A stretch of DNA of 49,612 nt from Mycolicibacterium vulneris (GTDB lineage Bacteria; Actinomycetota; Actinomycetes; Mycobacteriales; Mycobacteriaceae): positions 1-49,612 of the forward strand of contig NZ_NCXM01000039.1 in NCBI RefSeq assembly GCF_002104765.1, written 5' to 3'. Position numbers and translations under genes: made by a program. Below the pieces are notes generated by a model. The model had not been told where the DNA came from and searched no databases. It saw only the letters and a list, made by a program, of their open reading frames with translations. Below are positions 9,124 to 18,027 of this stretch, piece after piece; the first letter of the stretch is position 1; each line of letters begins with the position of its first letter.

Positions 9124-11855
9124 CCTGGATGATCGAACGGTGGTTCCCGTGCGCGGAGGTCAGCGCGTACAGTCAGTCCGGTTGGGGCAGTGGCAATTCC
9201 GAGGTCGGCATCATGACCTGGTTCGCCAAACGGCCCACCGCGCAGGCCAAGGCGGCCACGATATGCTCACTGCTGCCGTGGCCGGATGACCCCGCCGAAC
9301 AGCATGACTTGCAGCAGCTGGTCCGCGACGCGATGGAGGGCCGCTTCGCCGCAGTCGACGCAGTGAACAAGAAAATTACTGCAAGCCACGCCTCGCCGGT
9401 CTCGACGCTGGATCCGTTCAGCGGCCGCGGCATGATCCCGCTGGAGACGGCTCGGCTGGGTCTTTCTGCCTATGCGATTGACTACAGCCCGGTGGCGGTG
9501 CTGGCATCGCGGCTGCTCACCGATTTCCCGTTTCGCAACTGGGAGGACGAGCCGGCACTTCCGTTCGACCAGACGCTGTTGGGAACGCGGGCGCGGCTCG
9601 TTGGTGACGTCGATGCGGTGTTCCGCGAGGTCTCCGCTCGGCACCAGGAGGCGCTCGCGCAGTTCTACCCCGAAGTAGGCGGCCGCCAAGCCTGGGGCTA
9701 TCTGTGGGCGGTCACCATGCCGTGCCAGGAATGCTCGCGGCCATTCCCACTGATTGGCCGACTTAATTTGCGCCAGTCCAGCACTCGGCGAAACCGTAAG
9801 ACCAAGACGACGTTCGAGGATCCCGGACAGGCTTACTACATCGAGACCGACAACGCTTCTGGCACCTGGTCGGTCGTGGTGCACGACGGTGAGCCGCAGC
9901 GTGCACCAACGCGCCAGGTGCCCCCTGGTCGCAGCAAGTACGACAGCAACGGCCGGCTGGCGGTCTGCCCCTTCTGCGGTCACGCGCACGACCGCCACCT
10001 GCAGATGCGCATCCTGGCCGAAGGTCACGGTGACGACGCGCCGCTGCTGGCAGCCGATCTCGATGCCGACGTCGGCAAGTCCTATCGTGCTTTAGATCCG
10101 GTCGAGTTGGACGCGATCGCCGCGGCTGGCGCTGCGGTCGGTGACCAGCCGCGGTTCGGGCCCTTCCTGGCCGCGGTGCCTGACGAGCAGATCCCAGCCG
10201 GCAATACCTGGACCGTACAGGCAACGGTGTACGGAACGCGCACCTACGGCCAGATGATGAATGCCCGCCAAACGTTGTCGTTCGTGACGCTGGCGCGCGT
10301 GATCGGCGACATCGGACGCGAGCTGGCCGGCAATGGCAACAGCGACGACTACGTGCGTGCACTGACGGGTTACTGCGCTGCCGCGATGGCGCGCAAGATT
10401 CGCCGCGCCACTCGCGGCTGCACGTTGGATCCGAAGCTGAACAAGGTCAACGACGTGTTCGCGACCGAATCGAGCCTGAACTTCTCTTTCGACTACTTCG
10501 AGGTCGGCTTGGCCGACGGACCCGGCAGCTGGGACTCCGTGGCCGGTGGCACGTTGAGCGCACTGGAGGCGACGATGCCGCCGTCCACCGGACGCCCGTG
10601 TGACGTGCGCAGAGGGTCGGCGGTCAGTCTGCCGTTCCGCGACCGCAGCATTTCCGCTGTCGTCACCGACCCGCCCTATGACGCGATGATCGACTACAGC
10701 GACGCCAGCGACTTGTTCTACGTGTGGATCAAACGGGCGCTGGCTGCCTCGTGGCCCGAGATCGGTTTCACCGCGCACGAACTGGGCGTGCAGGAGAAGC
10801 AAGAAGAGATCATCGTCAAGAAGGGCGGCACCAGCAACAACGATCATCGAAACCGCGAGCACTACGACACGTTGATCACCAAGGCGTTCGCCGAGGCTCA
10901 GCGGGTGGTCGCCGAGGACGGCATCGTGACGATCGTGTTCGGCCACGGCGAGCCCGAAGTATGGCAGCGGCTGCTGACCGCCATCGGCGATGCTGGTTTG
11001 GTGTTGACCGGCGCCTGGCCGGCTAAGACCGAACCCGGCGGAAAGGTGGGCTTCACCAACATCGTCACCACCTTGACGATGACGTGCCGACCCGCACCCG
11101 CAGGACGCTCCTCGGGACGAAAGGGTGCCGTCGAGGCCGAACTCAAGGCCGAGATCCGCCGCCGGTACCCGGAGTGGGAACGGTGGGGCCTGGCGCCGGC
11201 GGACATGTTGATGGCCGCCGCCGGTCCTGCAATGGAAGTCGTCGGCCGCTACAGCGAGGTCCTCGACGCACGCGGCAACCCGGTCGACATCTACACGTTC
11301 TTACCGCTGGCGCGCGCTGCAGTGCAGGAAGCCATGGCCGTCGAAATCAACCATCAGCCGCTGGACAGCTTCGACGCCCGAACTCGGTTCGCGCTGTGGT
11401 GGGTTCGTCTCTACGGACGCCAGGTGCAAGCCAAGTCCGAGTTACGTTGGCAGACCTTGGCATCCGCGCTGGAGATCACGCAAATCCGTGATCTGATCCG
11501 CGATTCGGGTAACGGTGTCCAGTTCGTCGACGCCGCCCGTTTTTCCACCAAGATCGACGCCGACTCGGCGGCCATCGACGTGGCGCTGGCACTAGCGCGG
11601 GTGTCAGAGGACGGACTCGACGCGATGGGTCAGGTGTTGGCAGACGCCGGCCGCGACGCCGACGACGTACATCTGTGGGCAGCGACCCAGTTCTTGGCCG
11701 ACCGACTGCCCGACAACGATCCCGATGCCGTGGCCCTGACCCGAATGCTGCGCACCCGGACGGCTATCGGCACAGCGGCCGGCACCGCAACCGCCACCGG
11801 AACCGCCGCGGCACTGCGACGGCAGGATGCCGACGACCAGCTCAAGCTCATGTGA
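9120..11855 (+). CDS. DUF1156-type DNA methyltransferase (defence cassette, gene 2)
   Basis: A 911-residue protein. DPFSGRG at about 98-104 is the SAM-binding motif, followed by the E-T-A-R-LG-x-x-AYAIDYSPVAV strand-loop. Near residues 517-521 is DPPYD, the catalytic motif of amino (N6-adenine or N4-cytosine) DNA methylases. The motifs are far apart and the insert carries zinc-ribbon-like cysteine pairs (CQEC about 201, CPFCGHAH about 284), as in DUF1156 proteins. The ATG overlaps the helicase stop (ATGA). It presumably marks self DNA so that the helicase/ATPase partners spare it. The target sequence is unknown. An alanine/threonine-rich tail (residues 880-905) is low complexity. Confidence 0.85.
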   Translation: MTWMIERWFPCAEVSAYSQSGWGSGNSEVGIMTWFAKRPTAQAKAATICSLLPWPDDPAEQHDLQQLVRDAMEGRFAAVDAVNKKITASHASPVSTLDPFSGRGMIPLETARLGLSAYAIDYSPVAVLASRLLTDFPFRNWEDEPALPFDQTLLGTRARLVGDVDAVFREVSARHQEALAQFYPEVGGRQAWGYLWAVTMPCQECSRPFPLIGRLNLRQSSTRRNRKTKTTFEDPGQAYYIETDNASGTWSVVVHDGEPQRAPTRQVPPGRSKYDSNGRLAVCPFCGHAHDRHLQMRILAEGHGDDAPLLAADLDADVGKSYRALDPVELDAIAAAGAAVGDQPRFGPFLAAVPDEQIPAGNTWTVQATVYGTRTYGQMMNARQTLSFVTLARVIGDIGRELAGNGNSDDYVRALTGYCAAAMARKIRRATRGCTLDPKLNKVNDVFATESSLNFSFDYFEVGLADGPGSWDSVAGGTLSALEATMPPSTGRPCDVRRGSAVSLPFRDRSISAVVTDPPYDAMIDYSDASDLFYVWIKRALAASWPEIGFTAHELGVQEKQEEIIVKKGGTSNNDHRNREHYDTLITKAFAEAQRVVAEDGIVTIVFGHGEPEVWQRLLTAIGDAGLVLTGAWPAKTEPGGKVGFTNIVTTLTMTCRPAPAGRSSGRKGAVEAELKAEIRRRYPEWERWGLAPADMLMAAAGPAMEVVGRYSEVLDARGNPVDIYTFLPLARAAVQEAMAVEINHQPLDSFDARTRFALWWVRLYGRQVQAKSELRWQTLASALEITQIRDLIRDSGNGVQFVDAARFSTKIDADSAAIDVALALARVSEDGLDAMGQVLADAGRDADDVHLWAATQFLADRLPDNDPDAVALTRMLRTRTAIGTAAGTATATGTAAALRRQDADDQLKLM

Positions 11856-11896
11856 GGACCGGACCCCTTCGTGACAGTGCAACCAGGAGGATCACC

Positions 11897-14896
11897 ATGA
11901 CGACCCCCGTGACGCCGTGGTGGAAGGCGCTCAAGATCCGCCAGGAGATCCTGTCGACATCCGGACAGATCGACGACGTCCAGATGTCGTTGTTCGCCGC
12001 GGTCCACGGTGCGGGCGCTACTCGGCCGCCCTACGCCGATGCTGGCTACTACGGAGACATCACGCACCCCACTGAGCGTTTGGTGGACTTGCTCACCGAG
12101 ATCGCCATCCGCATCGGAGGGGGCGACGATTACCTGAAGGCCCGCGCCGTCACGCGTCTCGATCAAGGAATGGGTGGCGGCAAGTCGCACGCCTGCATCG
12201 GAGCGTTCCATCTGGCCGCGCATCCCGAGGCGCTGCTAGGCACGGAATTGGGCAAGCAGGTGGCTGCCCGCGCGAAGGCCAAGATCGGTCAGCCACTGGC
12301 TCAAGATCTGCGCGGTCCGCACGTCGTGGTTCTGCCGTGCGACAACATGACTCCGGGGGCCTCGGTTCAGGAATACGACGGGCCGGCGGTCAATCTCTAC
12401 GAGCGGTTCCTATGGCGGCTGTTTTCAAAGGATTACTCGCTTTTCGAGCGATACCAACCATTTTGGAGTGACAAGCACAAGATCGCAGAGGCGATCCGGG
12501 CGGTGAACCGCCCGGTACTGATCATTGTCGACGAGGTGCTCGACTACATCGGCAACGGGTTGGACGGCGCGAACAAGCCCGACCTCGCTGCGCAGGACAT
12601 GGCATTTCTGCGGGCGCTGCTCGATGTCGTCAACGACGTCCCCAACGTGGCGATGCTCATGGTGATGATCGCTTCCGACGCCGACCAGACCGCCCTGTCG
12701 AAAGCCGCACAGGAACGTCGCGACGACCTCAACCGCCTGCTCGAACGCAACGGCTTCCCTGCCGTGGTTACCGAGGTAGGCGACTTCGCCGACATCCTGC
12801 GGCGGCGTCTGTTCGACTCCGAGCCAGCCGCCGAGGTGGTGGCGGCCACCGCAGCCCAGTACGAGGCCGTGTTCACAGACAGGGGGTGGACCAAGAACGT
12901 TTGGGACACCATCGGAGCCACCTGGCGCGACCGCTGGACCGAAGAAGTCGTCGCCTGCTACCCGTTTCATCCGATGCTGATGGCGTTGGCCAAAGACGAG
13001 TGGAGCAAAGTCACCGGCTTCCAGCGAGTGCGATCGACGATCCGGATCTTCGCCGCAACGGTCTACGCGCAGCAGGAGCGCGGCAAGGCAGGAGAATGGG
13101 TGCCCACCCTCATCGGCCCTGGCGATTTCCCGCTGTCGGATTCCGCAGTGCGCGAGGCGATTCTGGGTAGCGGGCTCGTCGAGGACGAACGCACGATCGC
13201 CAACTATCGCAGCCTCGCCGAAATCGAGGTCGTCAACCACGCAGGCAACAGCGGCACCGCCCGCCGCCAAGACCTGAACCGGGAAGCGCTGTTGTGGAGT
13301 GAAGCAAACCCGCGGGCCGCCGAGCGGGCCGCCACCTTCATCTTCATGGCCAGCATTGTCGGAACTCTTCGTCCAGGCCGCGGCCGCGGCGCCAGCGCAC
13401 CAGAAGTCAAAGCGGCCAGCAGCATTCCGAATGTCGCCTACACGATCACCGACGCCGACGCGGTGGTCGCAGAACTCGTTGACGTCGACCGCGGACTCAG
13501 TGCGCTCGACATCATCCCAGGCCAGGGGAACAACAAGCCAGCGCGCTATTTTCTCTCGACACGGCTCACGCACCGGATGCTGGTCAACAACATTCGCCGA
13601 ACCATCACCGAGTCCGAGCGTGACGCCGTACTCGTCGAGTTCGCGCAAAAACTCGCCAGCACCGGCCCTTTCCGTGAACTCAGGTTCGTAGCCGCCGACG
13701 CCACACGCACCCCAGCAGAGGTGCTGTCCACTGCTGGCCTGGATACCGCATTTACCACCCGTCTGGTCGTGCTAGATCCCGCCCAGTTCAGTCTTCGCAA
13801 CGGCGCCGAGGCCGCCACACTAGAAGCGTTGCACGCGGCCACGGGGTTGGCGCAGGGGCCAGAGCAATTGCCCGTGCAGTGGGCCAGCAGCGCGGTGTTC
13901 GCCGTGGTGAACACGCAGCGACGCAGCCTCGCGCGCAGCGTGGCCGCCGAGTACTTGGCTCGAAGCAAGGCGCTGGCCGCCCCCGAGGTACAGGCCGACG
14001 ACGAATTGAAAGCCACCGGCACCAAGGAACTTACGGCGGCGAAGGAGCAACTCGAGAAAGCGTTGAAGCGGGCCTATCAACACGTGGCGTACGTCGCTCA
14101 GCCCGACCCCGACGGCGAACGCTATCTCGACCAACTCACCTTCGATGACGACACCCTCACCGCACTCAACGGCACCATCGTGTGGAAGGGCCTCGCTGAT
14201 CGAGACAAGGTCTTCGACGCCGGCCAATTCGGCGCCCACGCGCTGCTGCATAACCTGCGCGAGCAGGATTACGGAAAGACCCTCTCCGACATCCGCGCCG
14301 CGTTCTACAGCGCTCCACGCCTGCCACTGCTCTACGAGAGCGACCGCGACCTCCAACAGGCCATCTACGACGCAGTGAGCCAAGGCCTGTTGCGCATCAT
14401 CGATGCCGCCAGCACCGCCGTCGAAGTCACCACGCCCGGCCAGGTCAACCTGACCAGCACAGCACTGAGAATCGCAGCGCCCAGTCCCACACCCACCTCC
14501 GAAGGAGGCGGCGCCCCTACCCATGACGGCCAAGGGGAAACCCACACTGGCGACTCGGGATCGACAACAGCGGTCGGCACGGCTAGCAGCGGGGCAACGG
14601 CTACAGCAACCAGTACCGGATCCGGTGCAGCCGCCGCCGGCAGCGGTGGACAGGCCAGTCCCACGGCCGCCGCTGACCGGCAGGTGGCGTTCTCTTTCAC
14701 CAGCAACCTGCTGGCAGGCGCGGAGACTGCCGACCGATTCGCCGCCCTGTTCCGGGCGTTCTACATGGCCCTCGACGAGCGGCAGATCAGCTATCTACAA
14801 GGCACTCTGCAGCTCGTCGCCGACTCCTCTGTCATCGACCAAATTCAGCCGCTCCTTGACGATCTGGGCATCACGGCAACCATCAAAGAGATCTGA
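11897..14896 (+). CDS. DUF499-family ATPase (defence cassette, gene 3)
   Basis: A 999-residue protein starting at ATG 11897, 6 bp after AGGAGG. A P-loop GMGGGKS (residues 91-97) is preceded by RLDQ, the characteristic DUF499 arrangement. A Walker B strand PVLIIVDEVLDYIG lies near 205-218. A glycine/threonine/alanine-rich linker (about 862-930) joins a small C-terminal domain (VAFSFTSNLLAGAETADRF onward). DUF499 ATPases recur beside DUF1156 methylases and helicases in defence islands. The gap to the methylase is 41 bp, so it is the last gene of the three-gene operon. No PglZ, DrmA/B or phospholipase-D partner is visible, so this is not a standard BREX or DISARM set. Confidence 0.85.
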   Translation: MTTPVTPWWKALKIRQEILSTSGQIDDVQMSLFAAVHGAGATRPPYADAGYYGDITHPTERLVDLLTEIAIRIGGGDDYLKARAVTRLDQGMGGGKSHACIGAFHLAAHPEALLGTELGKQVAARAKAKIGQPLAQDLRGPHVVVLPCDNMTPGASVQEYDGPAVNLYERFLWRLFSKDYSLFERYQPFWSDKHKIAEAIRAVNRPVLIIVDEVLDYIGNGLDGANKPDLAAQDMAFLRALLDVVNDVPNVAMLMVMIASDADQTALSKAAQERRDDLNRLLERNGFPAVVTEVGDFADILRRRLFDSEPAAEVVAATAAQYEAVFTDRGWTKNVWDTIGATWRDRWTEEVVACYPFHPMLMALAKDEWSKVTGFQRVRSTIRIFAATVYAQQERGKAGEWVPTLIGPGDFPLSDSAVREAILGSGLVEDERTIANYRSLAEIEVVNHAGNSGTARRQDLNREALLWSEANPRAAERAATFIFMASIVGTLRPGRGRGASAPEVKAASSIPNVAYTITDADAVVAELVDVDRGLSALDIIPGQGNNKPARYFLSTRLTHRMLVNNIRRTITESERDAVLVEFAQKLASTGPFRELRFVAADATRTPAEVLSTAGLDTAFTTRLVVLDPAQFSLRNGAEAATLEALHAATGLAQGPEQLPVQWASSAVFAVVNTQRRSLARSVAAEYLARSKALAAPEVQADDELKATGTKELTAAKEQLEKALKRAYQHVAYVAQPDPDGERYLDQLTFDDDTLTALNGTIVWKGLADRDKVFDAGQFGAHALLHNLREQDYGKTLSDIRAAFYSAPRLPLLYESDRDLQQAIYDAVSQGLLRIIDAASTAVEVTTPGQVNLTSTALRIAAPSPTPTSEGGGAPTHDGQGETHTGDSGSTTAVGTASSGATATATSTGSGAAAAGSGGQASPTAAADRQVAFSFTSNLLAGAETADRFAALFRAFYMALDERQISYLQGTLQLVADSSVIDQIQPLLDDLGITATIKEI

Positions 14897-14960
14897 GTCG
14901 TTCGCGAAGCGTATGGCGCAACTATCGCGGCTGTGCGAACGCCCACTTGAGCGCACGAGT

Positions 14961-15041
14961 GAAATGCATTGGCGCAGAGCATGATAACGAATATTGCGTA
15001 GTTTACTGGTAACCCTCCGTATTCGATCTGAGCGTATTCCT
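14961..15041 (-). repeat. Dispersed AT-rich repeat, copy B
   Basis: It lies 3' of the minus-strand dehydrogenase (stop 15082) and 3' of the plus-strand DUF499 gene, i.e. in a convergent gap. On the minus strand it matches copy C over about 80 bp. The shared text has a GGAATACG start, GAATACGGAGGG, a centre TTACCAGTAA and a GCAATATTC block. The centre is a small palindrome (TTAC-TG-GTAA on the plus strand). The frame is open through it and reads EYGGLPVNYAIF. Confidence 0.75.
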
Positions 15042-15081
15042 CCCGTGCAGCAGGCCTAAGCCCCAGGACCAATCGGTGGGT

Positions 15082-15852
15082 TCATCTGCGGGTTCGATCA
15101 TCGACCAGGGTGGGTAGCGGTGGCTGAAGGTAATCTGCTCCTCCGACGTAGACCGTGTCTTGGGTGGGTGCTGTGCTGAGGGCCTCTGTGGCGATCGCGG
15201 ACGCGAATTCGTCCAGGGTAGGGAGTGGGCCGAATGCGCGGCGCGCCTTGACGGCATCGGGGTCTCGCCGTTCAAGCAGTCGGACGATGATCGTGTCTTC
15301 GATCATGTCGCCGGAGACAACACTCAGCGAAACCCCTCGCTGTGCGAGGTCTGGGCGCATGGCACGAAGAGCGTCCTCGCCGGCTCGCTTACTTTCTGCG
15401 ATCGGGATGTACTCGGCGGGTACCGGTTTGAGGCCGTGGAAGTGGGCTTGATGGCTGGTGACAAAGACGACGCGGCCGCCGGCGGGAATGAGCGGCAAGG
15501 CCCGGGTGAGCAGATGCACCGGGGCGTGACAATTGATTTGCATGGCATAACCGGGGTCGGCGTCTCGCTCGAGGCCGCCCGAGGCGTTGAGGATCAGTGT
15601 GTTCAGGCGACCGAAGTCGTCACGCACGCACCGGATGACCTCAGCGCAGGCGTCCGGGTCGCAGATATCTAGACGTAAAGACGAGGCAGATCCTCCGGCC
15701 GCGGCGATGCTTTGGACGAGATTGGTTGCACGGCGCTTCTTTTCGCGGTAGGTGATGATCACGTGAGCTTTCGCCATGGCTAAGTGGCGGGCCGTTGCGG
15801 CACCCACACCGCGTGATCCACCAGTGATCAACACAATCGGCATGTACGTCAA
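15082..15852 (-). CDS. Short-chain dehydrogenase/reductase
   Basis: A 256-residue Rossmann protein. The NAD(P)-binding motif is TGGSRGVGAATARHL (residues 10-24), and LRLDICDPD and LNTLILNASGG follow in the usual order. The active-site region VTSHQAHFHG...AEYIPIAESKRAGE has the serine, tyrosine and lysine, but with six residues rather than three between Tyr and Lys. This may be a divergent subfamily or a changed active site. The substrate is unknown. A TTG start at 15852 is favoured because TAGGAG lies 7 bp before it, whereas the next ATG (15843) is too far away. It is followed by copy B of the dispersed repeat. Confidence 0.82.
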   Translation of the reverse strand: MTYMPIVLITGGSRGVGAATARHLAMAKAHVIITYREKKRRATNLVQSIAAAGGSASSLRLDICDPDACAEVIRCVRDDFGRLNTLILNASGGLERDADPGYAMQINCHAPVHLLTRALPLIPAGGRVVFVTSHQAHFHGLKPVPAEYIPIAESKRAGEDALRAMRPDLAQRGVSLSVVSGDMIEDTIIVRLLERRDPDAVKARRAFGPLPTLDEFASAIATEALSTAPTQDTVYVGGADYLQPPLPTLVDDRTRR

Positions 15853-15908
15853 CGGGTAACTCCTACCTGTTCAGCGTCCGGCGTGGGACCGGACTCACAA
15901 ATCGTCGG

Positions 15909-16733
15909 TCATTCGACCAGGTCGTCAGCGGGGGGCCGTATGCCGTCGTGGGTGAAGGCGGGAAGCAGGTTTGTGAAGGCGGGCATCAGCTGTGTCGGAT
16001 TGCCGTCCCAAGGGAGCGCAAGCAGCTGCGCGACGCTGCGCCGCCCGCCGAAGGCACGCAGTGCCTCGAAATCCGAGATGCTCAGAGCGACGCCACCGCG
16101 CGCCGCGCCCGGATCGCCGAGTTGTACGGATCCCACTGTGGGAGTGCACAACCGGAGCGCCGGCAGCTCAGCGTGTCGAATGAACTGGTCACCCATCATC
16201 GTCACGAAGCTCAGGGCCGCCTTGAACGCGGGGTCACCCGTACGGAAACCCGGTTCACCTAACGCACCGCGGATATCGTGCTCATGGGTCACAGTGTCGA
16301 AAACGAGCTGGCAAACCGCTGCCTCAGATGCCAGATCGAGGTTCGCCGACACCGCATCGAGCGACTGCCCCCACAGGTCGAGCAGGTCCTCGATGCCGTA
16401 TCCGTCCAGTCGCGCGACCTGCGCGTCAGCCCAAGGCCCGGTGCCCTTGTTTTCCAGATCCAGCGAAATGATGTCCTGGGCAACACCCGTCAGGTGTGCA
16501 GCCACCTGCCGGAGGGTCCACCCGGGACACGCAGGGACCACCAGCTCTGCAGTGCCCGCACGGCCGCGGAGCAGCGCATCCACACGTTCGCAGATGAGAC
16601 GGTATGCCGCCACCGCGACACGGATCGGCACTAGTTCGGGCAGTTGCCCGCACGGCACGCTCAAAAGGTTCTTCTCCTCGCCAACGTCAGAACTCGGACT
16701 GCTGGAAGACGCTACACCAATATTAAGAAACAT
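15909..16733 (-). CDS. Maleylpyruvate-isomerase-family (TIGR03083-like) mycothiol-type protein
   Basis: Up to 274 residues. The DinB-like N-terminal bundle carries the family hallmarks CPGWTLRQVAAHLTGVAQD (metal-ligand His about residue 81) and VFDTVTHEHDIRGALG (His/Asp ligands about 160-166). Members are metal-dependent and many use mycothiol as cofactor, but the substrate cannot be inferred. The first about 23 residues (serine-rich) look poor. A TTG at 16664, 9 bp after GAGGAG, may be the true start. The gene follows the methyltransferase 17079-17924 on the same strand, separated by copy D of the repeat and a 290-bp gap. Confidence 0.8.
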   Translation of the reverse strand: MFLNIGVASSSSPSSDVGEEKNLLSVPCGQLPELVPIRVAVAAYRLICERVDALLRGRAGTAELVVPACPGWTLRQVAAHLTGVAQDIISLDLENKGTGPWADAQVARLDGYGIEDLLDLWGQSLDAVSANLDLASEAAVCQLVFDTVTHEHDIRGALGEPGFRTGDPAFKAALSFVTMMGDQFIRHAELPALRLCTPTVGSVQLGDPGAARGGVALSISDFEALRAFGGRRSVAQLLALPWDGNPTQLMPAFTNLLPAFTHDGIRPPADDLVE

Positions 16734-17020
16734 AAGAGAACTGTGTGGTAACAGTAAGGGCGAGCTGGTCCGGGTTGACGGGACCCCGGCGGGGGAGCGG
16801 CGGGAGCTTTCAGTTCACCTGTCAGTCCGAGTTCCTCGAAACGGGAGCCGTCTGCCGGCTGGGGCCACGCGACCCAGCCGACGCCGAGACCGGCACGCAG
16901 GGCCGCCCGGCTTTGGTCTCCTAGCCGGGGCGGTCAGTCACCCTGAACATCAACAACGACCTTGAAGGCTGAGGAGATACCCCGGTTAGCGGGCGATCGG
17001 GGATCGCAGTGCAGAGATTT
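16734..17020. other. Intergenic region
   Basis: Gene-free with no convincing frame on either strand. The part nearest 17020 is AT-rich and leads into copy D of the dispersed repeat. It must hold the promoter for the TIGR03083-like gene. I see no clear operator. Confidence 0.4.
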
Positions 17021-17078
17021 GAATTAACCTGCAGTACAACACGATCCAATATGGCGCACTTTTACTAGCAACTTTTCG
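17021..17078 (-). repeat. Dispersed AT-rich repeat, copy D
   Basis: It starts one base after the stop of the minus-strand methyltransferase (17079). Its core GCGCCATATTGGATCGTGTT and flanking AAGTTGCTAGTAAA align with copy A and, more weakly, with B and C. It is shorter at the gene-proximal end (the GGAATACG part is missing). One frame reads E-K-L-L-V-K-V-R-H-I, like the K-L-L-x-V-R-H-I of copy A. Confidence 0.65.
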
Positions 17079-17924
17079 TCACGCGCAGACGTCGTAGCGA
17101 GCGACCGCATAAGCTAGGCGGCCACGCGTCATCGCCCGGTGCGCCGCACTCATGACGGCGGGCAGGCGGCCGCAGCTGCGCATGATGTCGATTTGCGACC
17201 GGAAACGATAACGCGAATCTAGTTGCTCGATGTCGGTCGACCGGCGAAATGACCATGCCCAGGTCGCTTTTCCGGCCGTCTGTTTCAGCGAGGCGTTACG
17301 TTTCGCGTTGCGCAGCATCCACGGGCTGCAATAGTCCATGACGAAGGCGACCGGACCACCGCCCGCCGTGAACCGGTCTGCGATGCGGGCAAGGGTGCGT
17401 TGCACGATGGGAAGCGGAACATAGACCAGCGATGCTTCGGCCATCAGGATGATTGGTTGCCCGACGGTCCACGGCACACGGTCCACCCAGGCGGCGGTCT
17501 CGTCCTCGATCGCCAGCAGCCGCTGCTGCGGCTGCTGGCCCTCAAGCTCGCACCGAACCGACAGCACGTCGGGCAGATCAAGGTCGACCCATTCCACTGT
17601 CGACGTGTCCACCCGTCTGCCGAGCCGGACGAAGGTGGCGTTGAGGCCGCAGCCGATACTCACCCCGACCGCCCGCGGATGCCGTTGGATGAACGCCGCA
17701 CACTGGTCGTCGAACCATAGTGTTCGCACACACGAAGCGCGCATCGTCGCATGATCGGATTCAAAGCGCCCCAGATCGGCGCCGAGGCGATCCGCCCACC
17801 CTGCCGCCACGGGGTCGTCCAGATGCAGCTCAGGGAAGGCGCGCGGCTGCATAGCTCGGGCAGCCAGCGGAATCAACAGTGTTTCAGATACAGCGTTGAG
17901 GCCGCCCAGATCACCACTCGACAT
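17079..17924 (-). CDS. SAM-dependent methyltransferase, leucine-carboxyl-methyltransferase (LCM) type
   Basis: 281 residues from ATG 17924 (MSSGDLGGLNAV), which has GGAGAA about 7 bp upstream. The SAM-binding strand is GVSIGCGLNATFVRLG (about residues 85-100), followed by the acidic strand VEWVDLDLPDV. This is the arrangement of the LCM/PPM1-like fold, which methylates carboxyl groups or small molecules. It stands divergent from the second methyltransferase (18028-18915) with a 103-bp shared promoter gap. The two are not close copies but belong to the same broad fold. The substrate is unknown. Confidence 0.78.
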   Translation of the reverse strand: MSSGDLGGLNAVSETLLIPLAARAMQPRAFPELHLDDPVAAGWADRLGADLGRFESDHATMRASCVRTLWFDDQCAAFIQRHPRAVGVSIGCGLNATFVRLGRRVDTSTVEWVDLDLPDVLSVRCELEGQQPQQRLLAIEDETAAWVDRVPWTVGQPIILMAEASLVYVPLPIVQRTLARIADRFTAGGGPVAFVMDYCSPWMLRNAKRNASLKQTAGKATWAWSFRRSTDIEQLDSRYRFRSQIDIMRSCGRLPAVMSAAHRAMTRGRLAYAVARYDVCA

Positions 17925-18027
17925 TGTGGGTTCTCCAATCAGCCGAGGCGCACAGTCTACGATGACGGGCCAGCCGAGCGCTGACGGCACGCGCGGTTTC
18001 TGAGCCGGCACGCGATAGGTTGAGGCT

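Noticed and set aside
12425..13648. Long open frame (407 codons) antisense to the DUF499 gene
   Set aside because: High-GC third positions keep the opposite strand open. The sense strand has clear DUF499 motifs, and the antisense text has no coherent domain.
5917..14896. Reading the cassette as standard BREX or DISARM
   Set aside because: No PglZ, BrxC/L, DrmA, DrmB or DrmC-like gene is present. The DUF1156 and DUF499 partners point to a different class.
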